Made by a program: the position numbers and the translations under genes. This document shows, one piece after another, positions 33,641-46,373 of a stretch of DNA of 64,000 bases (its first letter is position 1; the number at the start of each line of letters is the position of its first letter). Source of the stretch: Conchocele bisecta (Eukaryota; Mollusca; Bivalvia; Lucinida; Thyasiridae); the NCBI GenBank assembly GCA_029237695.1, contig CM055275.1:9994899-10058898 (forward strand). The letters run 5' to 3'. Below the pieces are notes generated by a model. It was not told the origin of the DNA, searched no databases, and saw only the letters and a program-made list of their open reading frames with translations.

Positions 33641-35110
33641 ATAAAAACTGGCACTAAATCTGACCTCGTAGGCTGTTTGGAAGATATGCTCCCTGTGCTA
33701 GAGAATGATCCAATTTCCACGATCGATTCTGTCAAACATTGACGGTACTGCCATAGTCAACTTGCTTCGACTTCTCACTATCATGACAGTTAATGACTAT
33801 GCAACCGATGTGTTGCTACCATCCGCTTCTACATCAGTTCACAATGCAGCATGCAAGTTGGCTGCATGTAGTTTGGGATGAGTACAAATCAAATAGTTTG
33901 AAGGCAGGTACACGAAGAAAGGAGGCTTTGGTGTGGTATGGACCTGTCACCAGGTTAGGTTATTCTGATTTCAAGGCTGAAAATATTTCTTTTTTATATA
34001 AATATTCCGTTCTGATTTTGGAATTTTTCTCCAAATTCAGCAGGTTGAATACTGGATCGAACCCGTTGGCCCGGCCTTAAATGGCATTAGCTGTTGATAG
34101 GCCTTTAAGCACCAACAAACAAACAAACAAACAAACAAACATACAAACAAGAAAGGCAGACGTGTACGTACACGTGTAGAACCATCAATTACAGTTTCTA
34201 AAAACTGGCAACAGTTTCTTCGGATTGATGAAACAAGATGGGACTATTTGCCTATCTGACAACCCCTCTGGCAACGCTTACAACTGACAAACAAGTCTTT
34301 GGCACATACCATAGTGATGTTGTGCGCAAACAGGTATGAGAGGTGTCGGCTCTTGTACCCTGTACCCATGAGGAAGTTAATACCAGTATATTGCGTCATG
34401 TGGCAGATGCCTTGGAAGAAGGATATATCGATACGTACTGTTGAAACGGATATTCTCCAGTTGCTAGTTATATCAGTCCAGCGTCTTCAGAGTTGTTGTT
34501 AGCATTTGGAACTGGGAAAAAAATCTGCTCTTGTCCGTACGGGAATTGGGTCCAGATATGTGTGTTGCTTTACCAATATTACTCATGTACGGGACACTTG
34601 GAAGGAATATGGTGAAGTAACACCTTTTTATTTTTACACTTTGGCATCTGCATAGAAGACTGGATTCAACCACTCAAACGTTTTATAGTTTTGTAGTTTT
34701 GTTGTATGACCGGACAAGCGGTCATTATATTGTTGATGACGCGCGAAAGCAACTTTTTACTGAAAAGAGTAGGGCACTTGATAATATGCCACCTACAAAG
34801 ACAGCGCTTATACAGCACACTAGAAGGGTGGTATATCAAGTCACAGCTGGGTTCAAATGATGATTCCAGCCCCGGTGCTTCCATCACCAAGCGATTGGGG
34901 TTGGAAAAAGGCAACAAAAATGAGTGGGAATTATTCTGGACTACTCAGCCGGGAGATATAAAAGCTTGCTGAAATCTCTTAAGGCACAGCTGTAAAAAGG
35001 GATACAGGGGACAGTGCAAATGTAATAAGGCAGCACTTCCATGTACTGCTCTGTGCCAGTATGGTGGTGAATGCACACTGATAAATACACGCAACATAAG
35101 TCATTTTCAG
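33640..35110 (+). pseudogene. Uncharacterised transposon-like protein family, second B copy
   Basis: It lacks the 139-residue N-terminal part and starts in the TGTKSDL-type segment (33,650-33,680). It then carries WDEYKSNSLKAGTRRK (about 33,870-33,925), a CAAA microsatellite (about 34,120-34,150), and a HEEVNTSILRH-like segment (about 34,370). LGPD..VALP is near 34,550, ARKQLFTEKSRAL near 34,740-34,780, and the Cys-rich CKKGYRGQCKCNKAALPCTA tail is near 35,000-35,050. It has multiple frameshifts and stops. The gene is a relative of 54,826-56,820 and the inverse of 1-1,160. Confidence 0.6.
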
Positions 35111-35217
35111 TTCACATATTGCATATCTGAGACACAGTGTATTTAACAGTAATTTGAAATGTGCACATACATACATAACAAGTACATGCCAGAGTTTATT
35201 AATTACTATTCATGTAC

Positions 35218-36933
35218 AGTGCAGTCTCCGTTTTTGTTCCACCGTAGACAACACTTGAAAACTCAACGCGAACGCAACGCGAACGCAACGCGAACGCAAC
35301 GGTTTGCTGTAGCGTTGTATACGTTGTTTAAACGTATAATACGGTTCGTACACGTGTAATACACATTGTCAAACCGTTTAGTTTAAAAGCGTTGTATACG
35401 TTGTTTAAACATATAATACGGTTCGTACACGTGTAATACACATTGTCAAACCGTTTAGTTTTAAAAGCGTGTAATACGTTTAGCTTCAAGGCGTATAACA
35501 CGCTTTGGCGTATACATTATGTAGCGAGGTGAAAGAGTTGAAACGTGTACAACGCTTTACCTGGAAGCGTGTAGAGCTATATGAAAGCGTTGAAAAACGT
35601 GTACAACGGTTACACGTTTTAACACAAATACCTGTTCGGCCCCGATCGCTTCGAGGCGTCCTTGTTTCGTCCCTTTTAAAATATCGCGAATACATACCCT
35701 CAGATCGAGTTCAAAGTACATCGGCGGTGTGATTTAGCACTTCAATTGATCCCTAATCCCTGTATGACTAATGAGTCACGCTTTTAACACGACAGATGTA
35801 CCTTGTCGTTTATCAAAATGTTTGAGAATTGTAGATCACGTGAGCCGGCTCATCAGGATCTGCGTCATTCCTATGTACATTTTATATACACAAAAATGAC
35901 GCCTAATACAGCGTAATGTAACAGTTCCTACCTTAATATGGAATAGCCCGGGCCGATAGTCCGTGTCAGTTAATTGGGGTTAAATATTACGAACACCGAT
36001 AAACACAGTGCATGGTTTCTTTATTTTATTTTAACATCATCAGAAATGGCGAGTCTAGGAACTCTCGTATTATCTTTACGCTGAAGCCAGTCTATTTCAG
36101 TCACTAATCCGCTATACACCTGTCCCACGCGTGTGTTAAGATTAATCGATATTTGGAGAAACTGAATACACAGCGAGCTGCACACTGGTTTAACACGGAT
36201 ATGGCCCGCGGATATGTGTCATAAATTACTTGGTGGTCAAAACCGGTAAATTTACAAGGTTTATAGCGAAATAGCAGCCGACTGGCAATTTTTCTCGGAC
36301 CGATTTTTAAGACTAGTTTTCAAATCTCAATCGGTCTGAGAGTTCAAAAATCGGTCCAGAACCGGAAAACTGAAAATGTTAGAAGCCCTAAAGTGAGTCT
36401 AGAAGTATATATACACACACGAAGAACGATCAGAGCATGCGCATTCTATGCGATACAAGGTTGGCATACCAAAACGTGTAATGCGTTAAAACCCGTGGAA
36501 ACGTGTTATACGTATAACACGGTTTCATCTGTACGGTGCTGTGTACATGTAGATGCGTGTAACCGTTCGTCAAAGAAAGTGTTAAATCGTTTAAACGGTT
36601 TACCTTAGCGTTGTATACGTTTACAACCGTTGTATACGTTTACAACCGTTGTACACGGATTACACGCTTTTGAAACTCAATACGTTGTTTACAACCGTTG
36701 TATACGTTTACAATCGTTGTACACGGATTACACGCTTTTGAAACTCAATGCGTTGAACACGGTTTGTTTGACTTTCGCGCATGCGCAAGAGTGGGGAAAC
36801 GCAACGCATGGCCGAAAACGTATTACACGTAGACGACACACGGTTTGAAACGCAACTAACGGAAACTCCACGGATACGCAACGCACAACACTTTGTACAC
36901 GTATAAACCCGGAACATTTTGACAGAAACAACT
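35218..36933. mobile_element. 1.7-kb CGTT-rich insertion with short target duplication
   Basis: The insert begins AGTGCAGTCTCC and ends AACAACT, interrupting block R. GTAC occurs at both ends (35,214-35,217 and 36,934-36,937; TGTAC if the end is shifted one base). The uninterrupted site is seen at about 56,876-56,885 and near 490 and 4,320. Both ends are rich in CGTTGTATACG, CGTTTAAACG and ACGTGTAC. There is a direct repeat of about 76 bp at 35,313-35,465 and one of about 66 bp at 36,610-36,750. No protein longer than about 75 codons is convincing, so it is non-autonomous. Confidence 0.75.
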
Positions 36934-38155
36934 GTACCAGGTACAAATCATCATTTTATAGTAAATCTGCAACTGATGGCATATTCTGTTGATTGCGTGG
37001 ATCAAATAATATCACGTATGTATATCATATATATGTAGACCTGTACGGGATGTTTCATATCAGTCATCAGTATTAAACATCATTAAGAGTTCGTAAACAT
37101 GCCCATCAGCTGAACCTTGTGAAATCACAGAACAATATGACGAATATAAAATCACATGCAAATTATGGTGGGTGAAGAAATCTTACAGATTTCCTTACTA
37201 CCATAGTAAATACATGACTCACTGCTATGTTTTGTTTGTATCCATCCTTCCAATTACCATCTACACTTAATGTGGTATACCGTAGGCTGTGTATCACTAT
37301 CTAATAGATCACAGTAAATTAAACTTTGAAAATATTTTAAAAATACTCCATTGTGGCGGCCATTTTTAAATTGGCTACCATTTTCAGATATTTAAGTGAT
37401 ATTTATGGGAATGATATTCAAATGTATGATACTACATACATCGTGAGATAAAAAAGAATAATATTATTTCTATTTCAGTGACATTATGCCAGTTACCCAT
37501 ATCCACATAATATTGCTGGCGGCCATTTTGAAAAATGGCTGCCACTTTTGTCATAACAACTCTGAGATGTCCCTATGGCTAAAAATAGTTAAAATAATGT
37601 TTCCTAACAGTGCACCAAATTTCATGCTTGTATCACAAAATGTACAATTCTCTGACATATCGATTCCGCTATGAGACATTTTCTGGAAAAATAAACATTC
37701 ATTCACCATTAACACACGTATTGATTAGAATTATTATTCATTTTATACCAGACGCAAATTTCCACACTGATATAAGGGGCGATAACCGTGTTTACGTAAA
37801 ATGTTAACGGACATTAATATTTATTTTCTGTATTATTTGTTCATGTGCAATTCTCATACATGTACTTTATAATTTGTCGAAAATATTACTTTTTCAGATG
37901 AGACATTTAATTAGGACAACTAATTAAACATATCATGTCTCATTTGCATGTGAAAATTCCTGATACCACCGCGAGTCACTATCAGTAAAATAAATATTAC
38001 TAAATGATTATATATGTATAGCGTGCACGTGTAATGTTTAGGACTGGTGAAATATTGACACAACTATACTCTTATTTAATTCCTATAAAGAACATTCTGT
38101 GCCTACTGAGTGGGTATGTACCATTACAGGACTCATTGTGACTCATTTGTTTCAG
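36934..38155 (+). repeat. Block R copy 2
   Basis: Continuation of block R after the insertion. It has one 89-bp unit near 37,255-37,330, palindromic AAAATGGCTGCCA and GGCGGCCATTTT motifs near 37,515-37,550, and the run to the Thr-rich exon. No other coding exon is seen. Confidence 0.75.
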
Positions 38156-38365
38156 CGACAACTACAACTGCGACGACTATCACGGTTACCGAACCAACTA
38201 CAACCACCATAGTTACCGAACCAACCACAAATACAACAGCTGCCGAAATAACATCAGCCACTACAATTACACAAGCTCCAGATAGTACAGTTACTACGAC
38301 AAAAGGTCCTACCACAAAAGCTCCAAATACCACAGTCACTACTAGCCAGACACCAGGAGCAGCAG
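38156..38365 (+). CDS. Thr-rich linker exon (segment B copy 3)
   Basis: A 210-bp phase 1-1 exon with TTTGTTTCAG acceptor and GTAATG donor. It encodes the same Thr-rich spacer. The preceding intron end has lost the AACCCGGCTTCTGCTTA stretch present in the other copies. The frame is intact. Confidence 0.65.
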
Positions 38366-39179
38366 GTAATGTCATGGTATCATGTCTGTAAAATCAATTT
38401 ATCACTTTATGGCATCAATTGGCGTAAATACTTAGCTTGGTTTATCAGGGTGTGGAATCACGCGGTTTCTGAACGCTGTGACGTTCGTTGTGAAGATTTT
38501 AAAGAAAATATACTGTACAAATCATGTCAAAGATTACATCACGTCAAATCATGTTCGGAAACGTTTGGTACCAAGTGAACCCATACCCCGTTACAAGCAA
38601 ATAACTGTAACAACTTTGTCCTATTTTAGTGTGAGTGACCAGGGGGCCTTTCACTAAATGTTGTATGACTATTTTGAACAACAGATGGTCTGTTTAAAGT
38701 TTGCGATTAGCAAATAACTGTAACAACTTTGTCTTATTTACTGAATGTCGTATGACTAAATTTTCGTAAGTTTTGTTTTGTCAATTTCACCTTTTCTTAT
38801 AAATAATTATTGGCAGTCTATGCTCAATCCATCAATTGAAATTTCCAGACGATCCTGAATTTGCACTTAAGGACATTTTCGCCTTACGAAGTTTATTGAA
38901 ACGGGCCCCAGCTGATAAGTACATATTACGATAGTGTTGACATTGACCTGATATCACCACCCGTCTGATCAGAGCTAGACACTCCTGTAGCACGATAACG
39001 TTCTATATTGTTTGCTATATGCTTCAAACCTGTTTCATTGATGCAATGACGAACATTACAGATTCTGTCACACTGTAAAACTTACACACATATATGCATG
39101 GCGATTAGACCTTCGGACTCAACGCACTTTAAACAGAGCAACTGTTGTTCATACTGCAGAAAACGCAACAGCCCATTGT

Positions 39180-40345
39180 TTTATTATGCCCCCGCCACCG
39201 AATGGTGAGGGGGGCATATAGTGTTACCGGCGTCGTACGTACGTAGTAACGTAAGTACAGAAACCTTAATGCTCGGTAAATAGCTGCCCTGTGACAAATC
39301 CACATTCGTCCCGCCCCACTAAACCCAGGGTAAAGGTCACAGACTTGGTGGGTTCGAAACATTAACGCTCGGGTAAATGGCTTATAATGTCTGTTTCCTT
39401 GCTCCGATCTGCTTCACATTTCACACACGCATTGCTCAAATGATCCTCTACCGCCCTGTGACAAATCCACATACGTCCGCCTCCAACTAAGCCCAGGGTC
39501 AAGGTCACATTCTTGGTGCGTTTGAAACCTCTGCTTCACATTTCACACACGCTCAGTGCTCCAATTGTCCTCTATCGCTCGGTGTCAAATCCACATTCGT
39601 TGCACCCCCACTAAGCCCAGGGTCAAGGTCACAGACTTGGTGCTTTCGAAACCTTAACGCTTTGGTAAATGGCTTATAATTTATGTTTCCTTGCTCGGAT
39701 CTGCTTCACATTTCACACACTCATTGCTCAAATGATCCTTTACCGCCCTGTGACAAATCCACATTCGTCCGCCCCCAACTAAGCCCAGGGTCAAGGTCAC
39801 ATACTTGTTGCGTTTGAAACCTCAGGTAAATGGCTTATAATTTATGTTTCCTTGCTCGGATCTGCTTCACATTTCACACACGCATTTCTCCAATGGTCCT
39901 GTACCGCGCTGTGATAAATCCACATTCGTCCCGCCCCCTCGAAGCCCAGTTTCAAGGTCAAAGACGTGGTGCGTTCGAAACCTTAACGCTCGGGTAAATG
40001 GCTTATAATTTATGTTTCCTTGCTTGGATCTGCTTCACATTTCACACACGCATTGCTCCAATGATCATCTACGCCATGTGACAAAGCCACATTCGTCCCG
40101 CCCCGCTAAGCCCAGGATCAAGGTCACAGACTTGGTGCGTTCGAAACCTTAACGCTCGAGTAAATGACTTATAATTTATGTTGCCTTGCTCGGATCTACT
40201 TCACATTTCACACACGCATTGCTCCAATGGTGCTCTACCGCCCTGTGTCAAAGCCGCATTCGTCTCGCCCCGACTAAGCCCATGTTCAAGGTCAAAGACT
40301 TGGTGCGTTCGAAACCTTAACGCTCGGGTAAATGGCTTATAATAA
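39180..40345. repeat. AAGGTCAAGGTC-type tandem array, about 8 units
   Basis: Units of about 120-165 bp: TTGCTCGGATCTGCTTCACA, TTTCACACACGCATTGCTCC, GTGACAAATCCACATTCGTC, AGCCCAGGGTCAAGGTCACA and GAAACCTTAACGCTCGGGTA. Divergent units are shorter by internal deletion. The sequence before it (38,366-39,180) is non-coding block flank and contains a half copy of MITE-3. Confidence 0.85.
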
Positions 40346-40419
40346 AAAATGCCTCGTTTTCTTTGGCTGCCAGCGGGGGCATTCGTGTACCGACAGGCCA
40401 CATTTCTAGTTCCTTAATT

Positions 40420-41200
40420 GAATGGTATATACATCACTGTGACTTGTAATGTACTGAAAGACTATAATTGAAAACAACAAAACTGTATTCCAATTATAGT
40501 CACTGTCTATTATTCTTGTAATTTCACGAGTTCCTTATATAAAATCATCTGCTTCTTGGCGGCCATTTTGCATATAATCTCGAATTAAATTGCATAAAGT
40601 GATTCAGTAAATTCATTTAAAGTGTATTCATTTCAAACTGAACGCAAATATATTTATTGCCAGGTTGTGGCATTATATATGAAAAAATATATGAAAATGC
40701 ACTTCTTTATTTCATGGCGGCCATATTAGCATCCATCTTAAAGCTGTATGCTACTATTATTCTAGTAAAATTAACCGAAATTATGCCATAATTCATTCCA
40801 CATAATATGCCAACAAAATCAGTACATATATGTTATATATTCTCAATAACGATACTGAATGTGACTTTGATATTTGTGGCGGTAAATAGGCGCATGTGTT
40901 ATTAGCCTATTTACCGTCCACCCACCTGTCAGCTAGCTCTCGCTAGTTGCATTACCAATTGTTTAAAGGTACATGCCCACTCAGTAAGTACAATCTGTTA
41001 TTTTTATCACAGACATCTTCTGATAGTGGAATCAATAGGTCGTGATTTTAATCTGAATTGTGCATTTTGTGATACAAGCATGAAATTTGCTGCAGTCATA
41101 GATCAAACCATATTAAAGGATTTTAGCTATATGGACATTCCAGATTCGTCACGTGACAGAAATGGCGGCCATTTTTAGCTCGACTATTCTAGAGCTTATG
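40420..41200. repeat. AT-rich repeat block, GGCGGCCATTTTG motif
   Basis: Inverse of 20,960-21,686, and its first part is repeated at 61,020-61,221. It contains TTGGCGGCCATTTTGCATAT and GGCGGCCATATTAGCATCC. No exon is seen. Confidence 0.65.
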
Positions 41201-41204
41201 TAGT

Positions 41205-41275
41205 CACCCCGGCGTCGGTGTCGGCGTCGGTGTCGGCGTCGGCGCCGGCATCGGCGTCGGCGTCACCGTCACGCC
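41205..41275. repeat. GTCGGC hexanucleotide tract
   Basis: About 70 bp of GGCGTCGGTGTCGGCGTC repeats, the complementary counterpart of the GAC/GCC tracts at 2,748 and 7,629. Confidence 0.85.
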
Positions 41276-41279
41276 TTGA

Positions 41280-42650
41280 TGAAGGTTTTTAGTCAAGCTT
41301 GCATATGGAATACTCTTCTGATAGGGATGTTCATCAATAACCCCTGATATATATTTGACCTTGACCTACATTTCCACTTGAATTACTTAGTTAATTCCCC
41401 TTGGCCCTTGGTTAAGGTTTTTAGTCAATCTTGTAGATAGAATACTCCTGGCCCTACATCAACCATACTTGGACAACTTCATCTCCTAGTGATGTACATC
41501 GACAACCCCTTACCTATATTTGACCTTGACCTACATTTAATCTTGAATTACTCAGTTAATTCCCATTGGTTAAGGTTTTTAGTCAACCTTAGTTAAGGTT
41601 TTTAGTCAAGCTTGTACATGGAATACTAGTGTGCATACAGACACCATACTTGGACAACCTTTTCTCATAGGGATGTAAAGCAATAACCCCTGATCAATAT
41701 TTGACCTTGACTTACATTTCATCTTGAATTACTCAGTTAATTCCCCTTGGTTAAGCTTTATAGTCAAGCTTGTAGATTGAATACTCCTGGCCCTACACCA
41801 ACCATAATTGGACAACTTCATCTCCTAGTGATGTACATCAACAACCCCTGACCTATATTTGACCTTGACCTACATTTAATCTTGAATTACTTAGTTAATT
41901 CCCCTTGGTTAAGGTTTTTAGTCAACCTTGGTTAAGGTTTTTAGTCAAGCTTGTACATGGAATACTAGTGTGCATACAGACACCATACTTGGACAACCTT
42001 TTGTCATAGGGATGGAAAGCAATAACCCCTGATCTATATTTGACCTTGACTTAGATTTCATCTTGAATTACTTAGTTAATTCCCCTTGGTTAAGCTTTTT
42101 AGTCAAGCTTGTAGATGGAATACTCGTGGCCCTACACCAACCATACTTGGACAACTTCATCTACTAGTGATGTACATCAACAACCCCTGACCTATATTTG
42201 ACCTTGACCTACATTTAACCTTATATTACTTAGTTAATTCCCTTTGGTTAAGGTTTTTAGTCAACCTTGGTTAAGGTTTTTAGTCAAGCTTGTAGATGCA
42301 ATAATATTGTGCATACAGACACCATACTTGGATAACTTTTTCTCATAGGGATGTACATCAATAACCCCTGACCTATATTTTAACTTCACCTACATTTAAC
42401 CTTGAATTACTTACTTATTTCCCCTTGGTTAAGGTTTGTAGTCAAACTTGGTTAATGTTTATAGTCAAGCTTTTATATGGAATACTCCTTGGCCTACAGC
42501 AACCATACTTGGAAAACTTCATCTCCTAGTGGTGTACATCAAAAATTCCTGACCTATATTTGACCTTGACCTTCTTTTATCCTTGGATTACTTACTTAAT
42601 TTCCCTTGGTTAAGGTTTTTATTCAACCTTGGTTAAGGTTTTTATGCAGG
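41280..42650. repeat. Tandem array, alternating units, TTGACCTTGACCTACATTT core
   Basis: Eight to nine units. Two related types alternate: CTCCTGGCCCTACACCAACC/CTCCTAGTGATGTACATC and GTGTGCATACAGACACC/CTCATAGGGATG. Each has TTGACCTTGACCTACATTT and GTTAATTCCCCTTGG. This gives a roughly 300-bp higher-order repeat. Contig A has no counterpart in this window. Confidence 0.85.
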
Positions 42651-42736
42651 CCGCGGCCACCTTGTTTGTCAAGCTATGTGTACATCGACAACCATCGAAG
42701 TCGAGCTAAGCTGTTCTCCTACAGCTCCTGTTAAAG

Positions 42737-42772
42737 ATGGCTGCCGATAATATTACATGCCTGTATTGTACG
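42737..42772 (+). CDS. Possible first coding exon (12 codons)
   Basis: AAGATGGCTGCCGATAATAT starts a 12-codon frame that ends at TGTACG|GTAAGAG, a good donor. The ATG context (AAGATGG) is favourable, and AAGATGGCTGCC is also a YY1-like promoter motif that often overlaps real start codons. No downstream exon could be identified, so it may be chance. Confidence 0.25.
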
Positions 42773-42829
42773 GTAAGAGCATGGAATTAATTTGCCTGAA
42801 TAATATTAATAATAAGTATTTTTTCCTCT

Positions 42830-43345
42830 CACAATATTTAACATGTTATATAATTGAATAACTGTACTATCAATACCAGATACATGTTTAAAAAATGGCT
42901 AACATTTTAAAATGGCCGCCAAAATAGCTCTGAAAATCATATATTTTAGTATGGTTTCAAATATTTGATGCACGTGACACGCGCTATAAAAATATAAGTA
43001 TTTATTTTCTCTCACAACATTTAAAATGTTTCTTAATTCAATAATTATACTATCAATATGAGTTACATGTTTTAAAAATGGCCCCAAAAATATCTCTACA
43101 AATCATGTATTTCAGTCGGTTTTCAAATAGTTGATGCACGTGAGACGGAGCTATAATAATATAAGTATTTTTTTCTCTCACAACATTCAACGTGTTCCAT
43201 AATTGAATAATTATACTATCAATATGAGTTACATGTTTCAAAAATGGCTACCATTTTAAAATGGCCGCCAAAATAGCTCCAACAATCATATATTTTAGAA
43301 GGTTTTCAAATATGTTATGCACGTGACAGGGAACTATCGTCTCCT
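42830..43345. repeat. Three tandem copies of a ~165-bp AT-rich unit with AAAATGGCCGCC
   Basis: Units share ATACTATCAATATGAGTTAC, ATGGCTACCATTTTAAAATG, GCCGCCAAAATAGCTC and TTCAAATA..TGATGCACGTGA. No genes are seen. It is absent from the visible part of contig A. Confidence 0.8.
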
Positions 43346-43479
43346 AATAGTTATATTATTAGTGGATGGGATTTGGAATGATGAATCATAATTCAGTACT
43401 CTACTGTAAATCGTTTAAATACTGTTGTTATGAAGAAAACGTAATATTACCTTACCCACCTAAAGCCCATATTACAATG

Positions 43480-44345
43480 TAGCTTATAACCGGAATTTGA
43501 TTTTGTTAATTCTGGTCAAATACTTAGTTCCTTTACAAAACCTAACATCAGAGAAATATTGTTATAACTTCTATTTCCTTCATCCAAAATGCTAAATATT
43601 TCACACATGCTTTCCTGTAAGACGCTACTACCACGCTGTGCCAAATCCACGACCGTTCATCCCCACACTGATCCCAATGTCAAGGTCAAATACTTAGTCT
43701 CTTTACAAAACTTAACATCAGAGAAATATATTATAACTTCTATTTCCTTCATCTAAAATGCTTAATATTTCACACATGGATTCCTGTAAGGCACTACTAC
43801 CATGCTGTGACAAATCCACGACCGTCGAACCCCCGTTGATCCCAAGGTCAAGGTCAAATACTTGGGTCTCTTTACAAAACTTAACATCAGACAAATAAGA
43901 TATAACATCTATTTCCTTCTTGGAAAATTCTTAATATTTCACACATGCATTCCTCTTATGTTTACCATCATACTGGGCCAAATCTACGACCATCTCACCC
44001 CCGCTGATCCCAACGTCAAGGTGACATAGTCTCTTTACAAAAATTAACATCAGAGAAATATGTTATAACTTCTATTTCTTTCATTGAAAATTATTAATAT
44101 TTCATGCATGCATTCCTCTAAGGCTACTGTCATGCTGTGATTAATCCCCGCTGATATTGAGGTCAAGGTCACATACTTAGTGTCTTTACAAAACTTAACA
44201 TCAGAGAAATTGGTTATAACTTCTATTTCCTTGCTCGGATCTGCTTCACATTTCACACACGTATTGCTCCAATGGACCTCTACCACCCTGGGGCAAACTC
44301 ACGTTCGTGTCGCCCCCGCTAAGCCCAGTCAAGGTCACAAGCCCA
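43480..44345. repeat. GGTCAAGGTCAAATACTTAG-type tandem array, 5 units
   Basis: Inverse-orientation family of 7,760-9,365: CTTTACAAAACTTAACATCA, TATAACTTCTATTTCCTTC, CATTCCTGTAAG and AAATCCACGACCGT. It ends in the recombinase-associated motif (about 44,365-44,440). Confidence 0.8.
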
Positions 44346-44504
44346 CACACATGGAATTTTTGTTTACATATTTAGTTGTACCTGGGCCCACGCGGGGGTA
44401 TTCCGTAAGCCTCGCTTACTGACCAATCTAGTTCTGGTATGTATAGACTTCAATATATTCTGCGTGGTATACAGTGAAGCCAAGGGGATACTGCACATAC
44501 CAGA

Positions 44505-44985
44505 ATGCCCATCACATACAACGTCCTCAGTCAGATATGTGACTTGTTGCATTCAGGAGTTTTTGCTCCAATGTTGGATTTGACGCTACAATGTATGTGC
44601 TCACTGGCGTATTTCGGCTTCCTTCGATGTGGGGAGTTCGCAGTTAAAGCATTGATCAATAACTCAGATTCTTGTTTGAAGTGCAAGGATGTATCCTATT
44701 GGGGCACTCACTGCTATTTTGTGAAAGAAATATCAATTCGTTTTGGAATATTTCGCCCCCTTTCAGATAAATTATTGCATATGTAGAGTTCGCTGCTGCA
44801 TCAGTCAAGCATTTGCCAGACTTCTGGAGACGCCATTCTGTCATTCATTCGACTCGCCGGAAGCGACTCACCTCTTTCTAGTCAGTAGACTCGGCCCACC
44901 TCGCTCTAGACTCGCATTATATTGCATTCGCATTCTATTGCAAGCTGCACATTCTAGTGCACGTGAGTCATGCTCTAGTTGTTAA
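44505..44985 (+). pseudogene. DIRS-type tyrosine recombinase fragment (segment B copy 1)
   Basis: Plus-strand counterpart of 18,310-18,789 with LDLTLQCMCSLAYFGFLRCG, EFAVK and SYWGTHCYFVKE. Only the N-terminal half of the recombinase is recognisable. A tract of GACTCGCC/CTCTAGTC minisatellite-like sequence follows. It is a passenger in the ~2-kb segment duplicated together with the TSP1 exon (44.2-46.2k and 51.3-53.5k). Confidence 0.65.
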
Positions 44986-45453
44986 CTCAACTCAGATATT
45001 TCTGGTCGTACGCACGACCCAACCCATTCGGGTGGGTCTTACATTGACCTCGCTCTCGTCGCTACATGGCGGCTCACCTCATTCTAGTCGTGTGCTCATT
45101 ACTGAAATTCAGCTATAGTTAGCCCCCAATAAGGAGCCAAATATGTGATTCATGTTTTTATGTCTATGAATGTGATATGTGCGATAGTACCGGTACTATG
45201 GTAGTTAGTGCATGTTACACATGTATCATATGCATGGTGGGAGCGGGGCCGGGTTGAGTTTCAGATATAGCCGTTGGACCAGTTACAGCATACAGAGATC
45301 ACCCTGCAATTATAGGTAATATACAATTGCAGCATATATTATGAGTGTATAAATAATAAAGGTTTATATCAGCAAATATCAGGAACCTCAAATCCTGATT
45401 TCAGGATATATATAGTATATTCCCCACCTCTGACTGTGCTTATGCAATTTCAG

Positions 45454-45681
45454 TCGATGGCGGGTGGACCCATTGGGGGTCATACTCCCCATGTACAACA
45501 AGTTGTGGCACTGGAACCCACTTCCAGCAGAGGTCCTGTACGAACCCACAGCCTGCGAATGGCGGCAAACTGTGTGTTGGCTCCAATAAACAGACAATAA
45601 ACTGTAACACGCAAGCTTGTCCAACAACCCCTACCACCACAACAACAACAACAACGACGCCAGTGCCCGCAACTTCACCAG
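45454..45681 (+). CDS. TSP type-1 domain exon 1 (segment B)
   Basis: A 228-bp exon, phase 1-1, acceptor TTTCAG, donor CCAG|GTAACT. It encodes [48 protein letters not shown] and a Thr tail. The two Trp residues and six cysteines match the canonical thrombospondin type-1 repeat (three disulfides). It lies 1.5 kb upstream of the vWA exons, which implies a TSP1-vWA-TSP1 order. The frame is intact, unlike its segment A counterpart at 17,624-17,850. Confidence 0.85.
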
Positions 45682-46314
45682 GTAACTTTGATCACAGGAA
45701 CCCGTTTCTGAGACGATTCTAATAATGTCTCTTTATAGATATTATTATTAGAATTGTCTCTGAGACGGGTGCCTGTGACTTTCATGGCACATAAATAGGC
45801 ACCCATCATTATCACTTACAATGCTGAATTAAATTTCGTCGTCTTCCGTTTGTTTTTCATTTTTCTCATCAACAACTATGATAAATATGACTAACCAATA
45901 CGTACAAGGGAAGGGAGCGGACTGAAACCATAGAATACCTTGCACTGATCAACACCATGGTTTGACAAAGGAAATGATTATAACATGTTGTCAAACCATG
46001 TTTGTTTTAGAAATAAGACAAAACACAAAACAACAGCGAACTATAATTTTTGTTTCCGTTATTCTAAGGGTTATACAATATGCTGAGCACATTCAGAGTG
46101 CTCGTGCACAAAATCTGGGAATTTGTTTGTGAAGTCAGACCTGTGCTCAGTCTTAGCCGATCAAACTGACCGTTTTCAAGTACAAATTGCATGCTCGGAA
46201 TATTTTATAATTACGGGCCCTGACAATTATGTGAAACAAGGGAAGGGAATGGCAGAGGCAGAGACATGATTGACCCCTGCTTGTCATAAAATGTAAAATA
46301 TATGCAGGTCTCCA

Positions 46315-46373
46315 GTAGCCTATTTCATCAACTCCCCCAAAATATACTTTGGGGAGTTGATGAAGTAGGCTAC
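46315..46373. repeat. 59-bp near-perfect hairpin
   Basis: Inverse counterpart of 16,967-17,025, with GTAGCCTATTTCATCAACTC mirrored at the other end. Confidence 0.75.
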
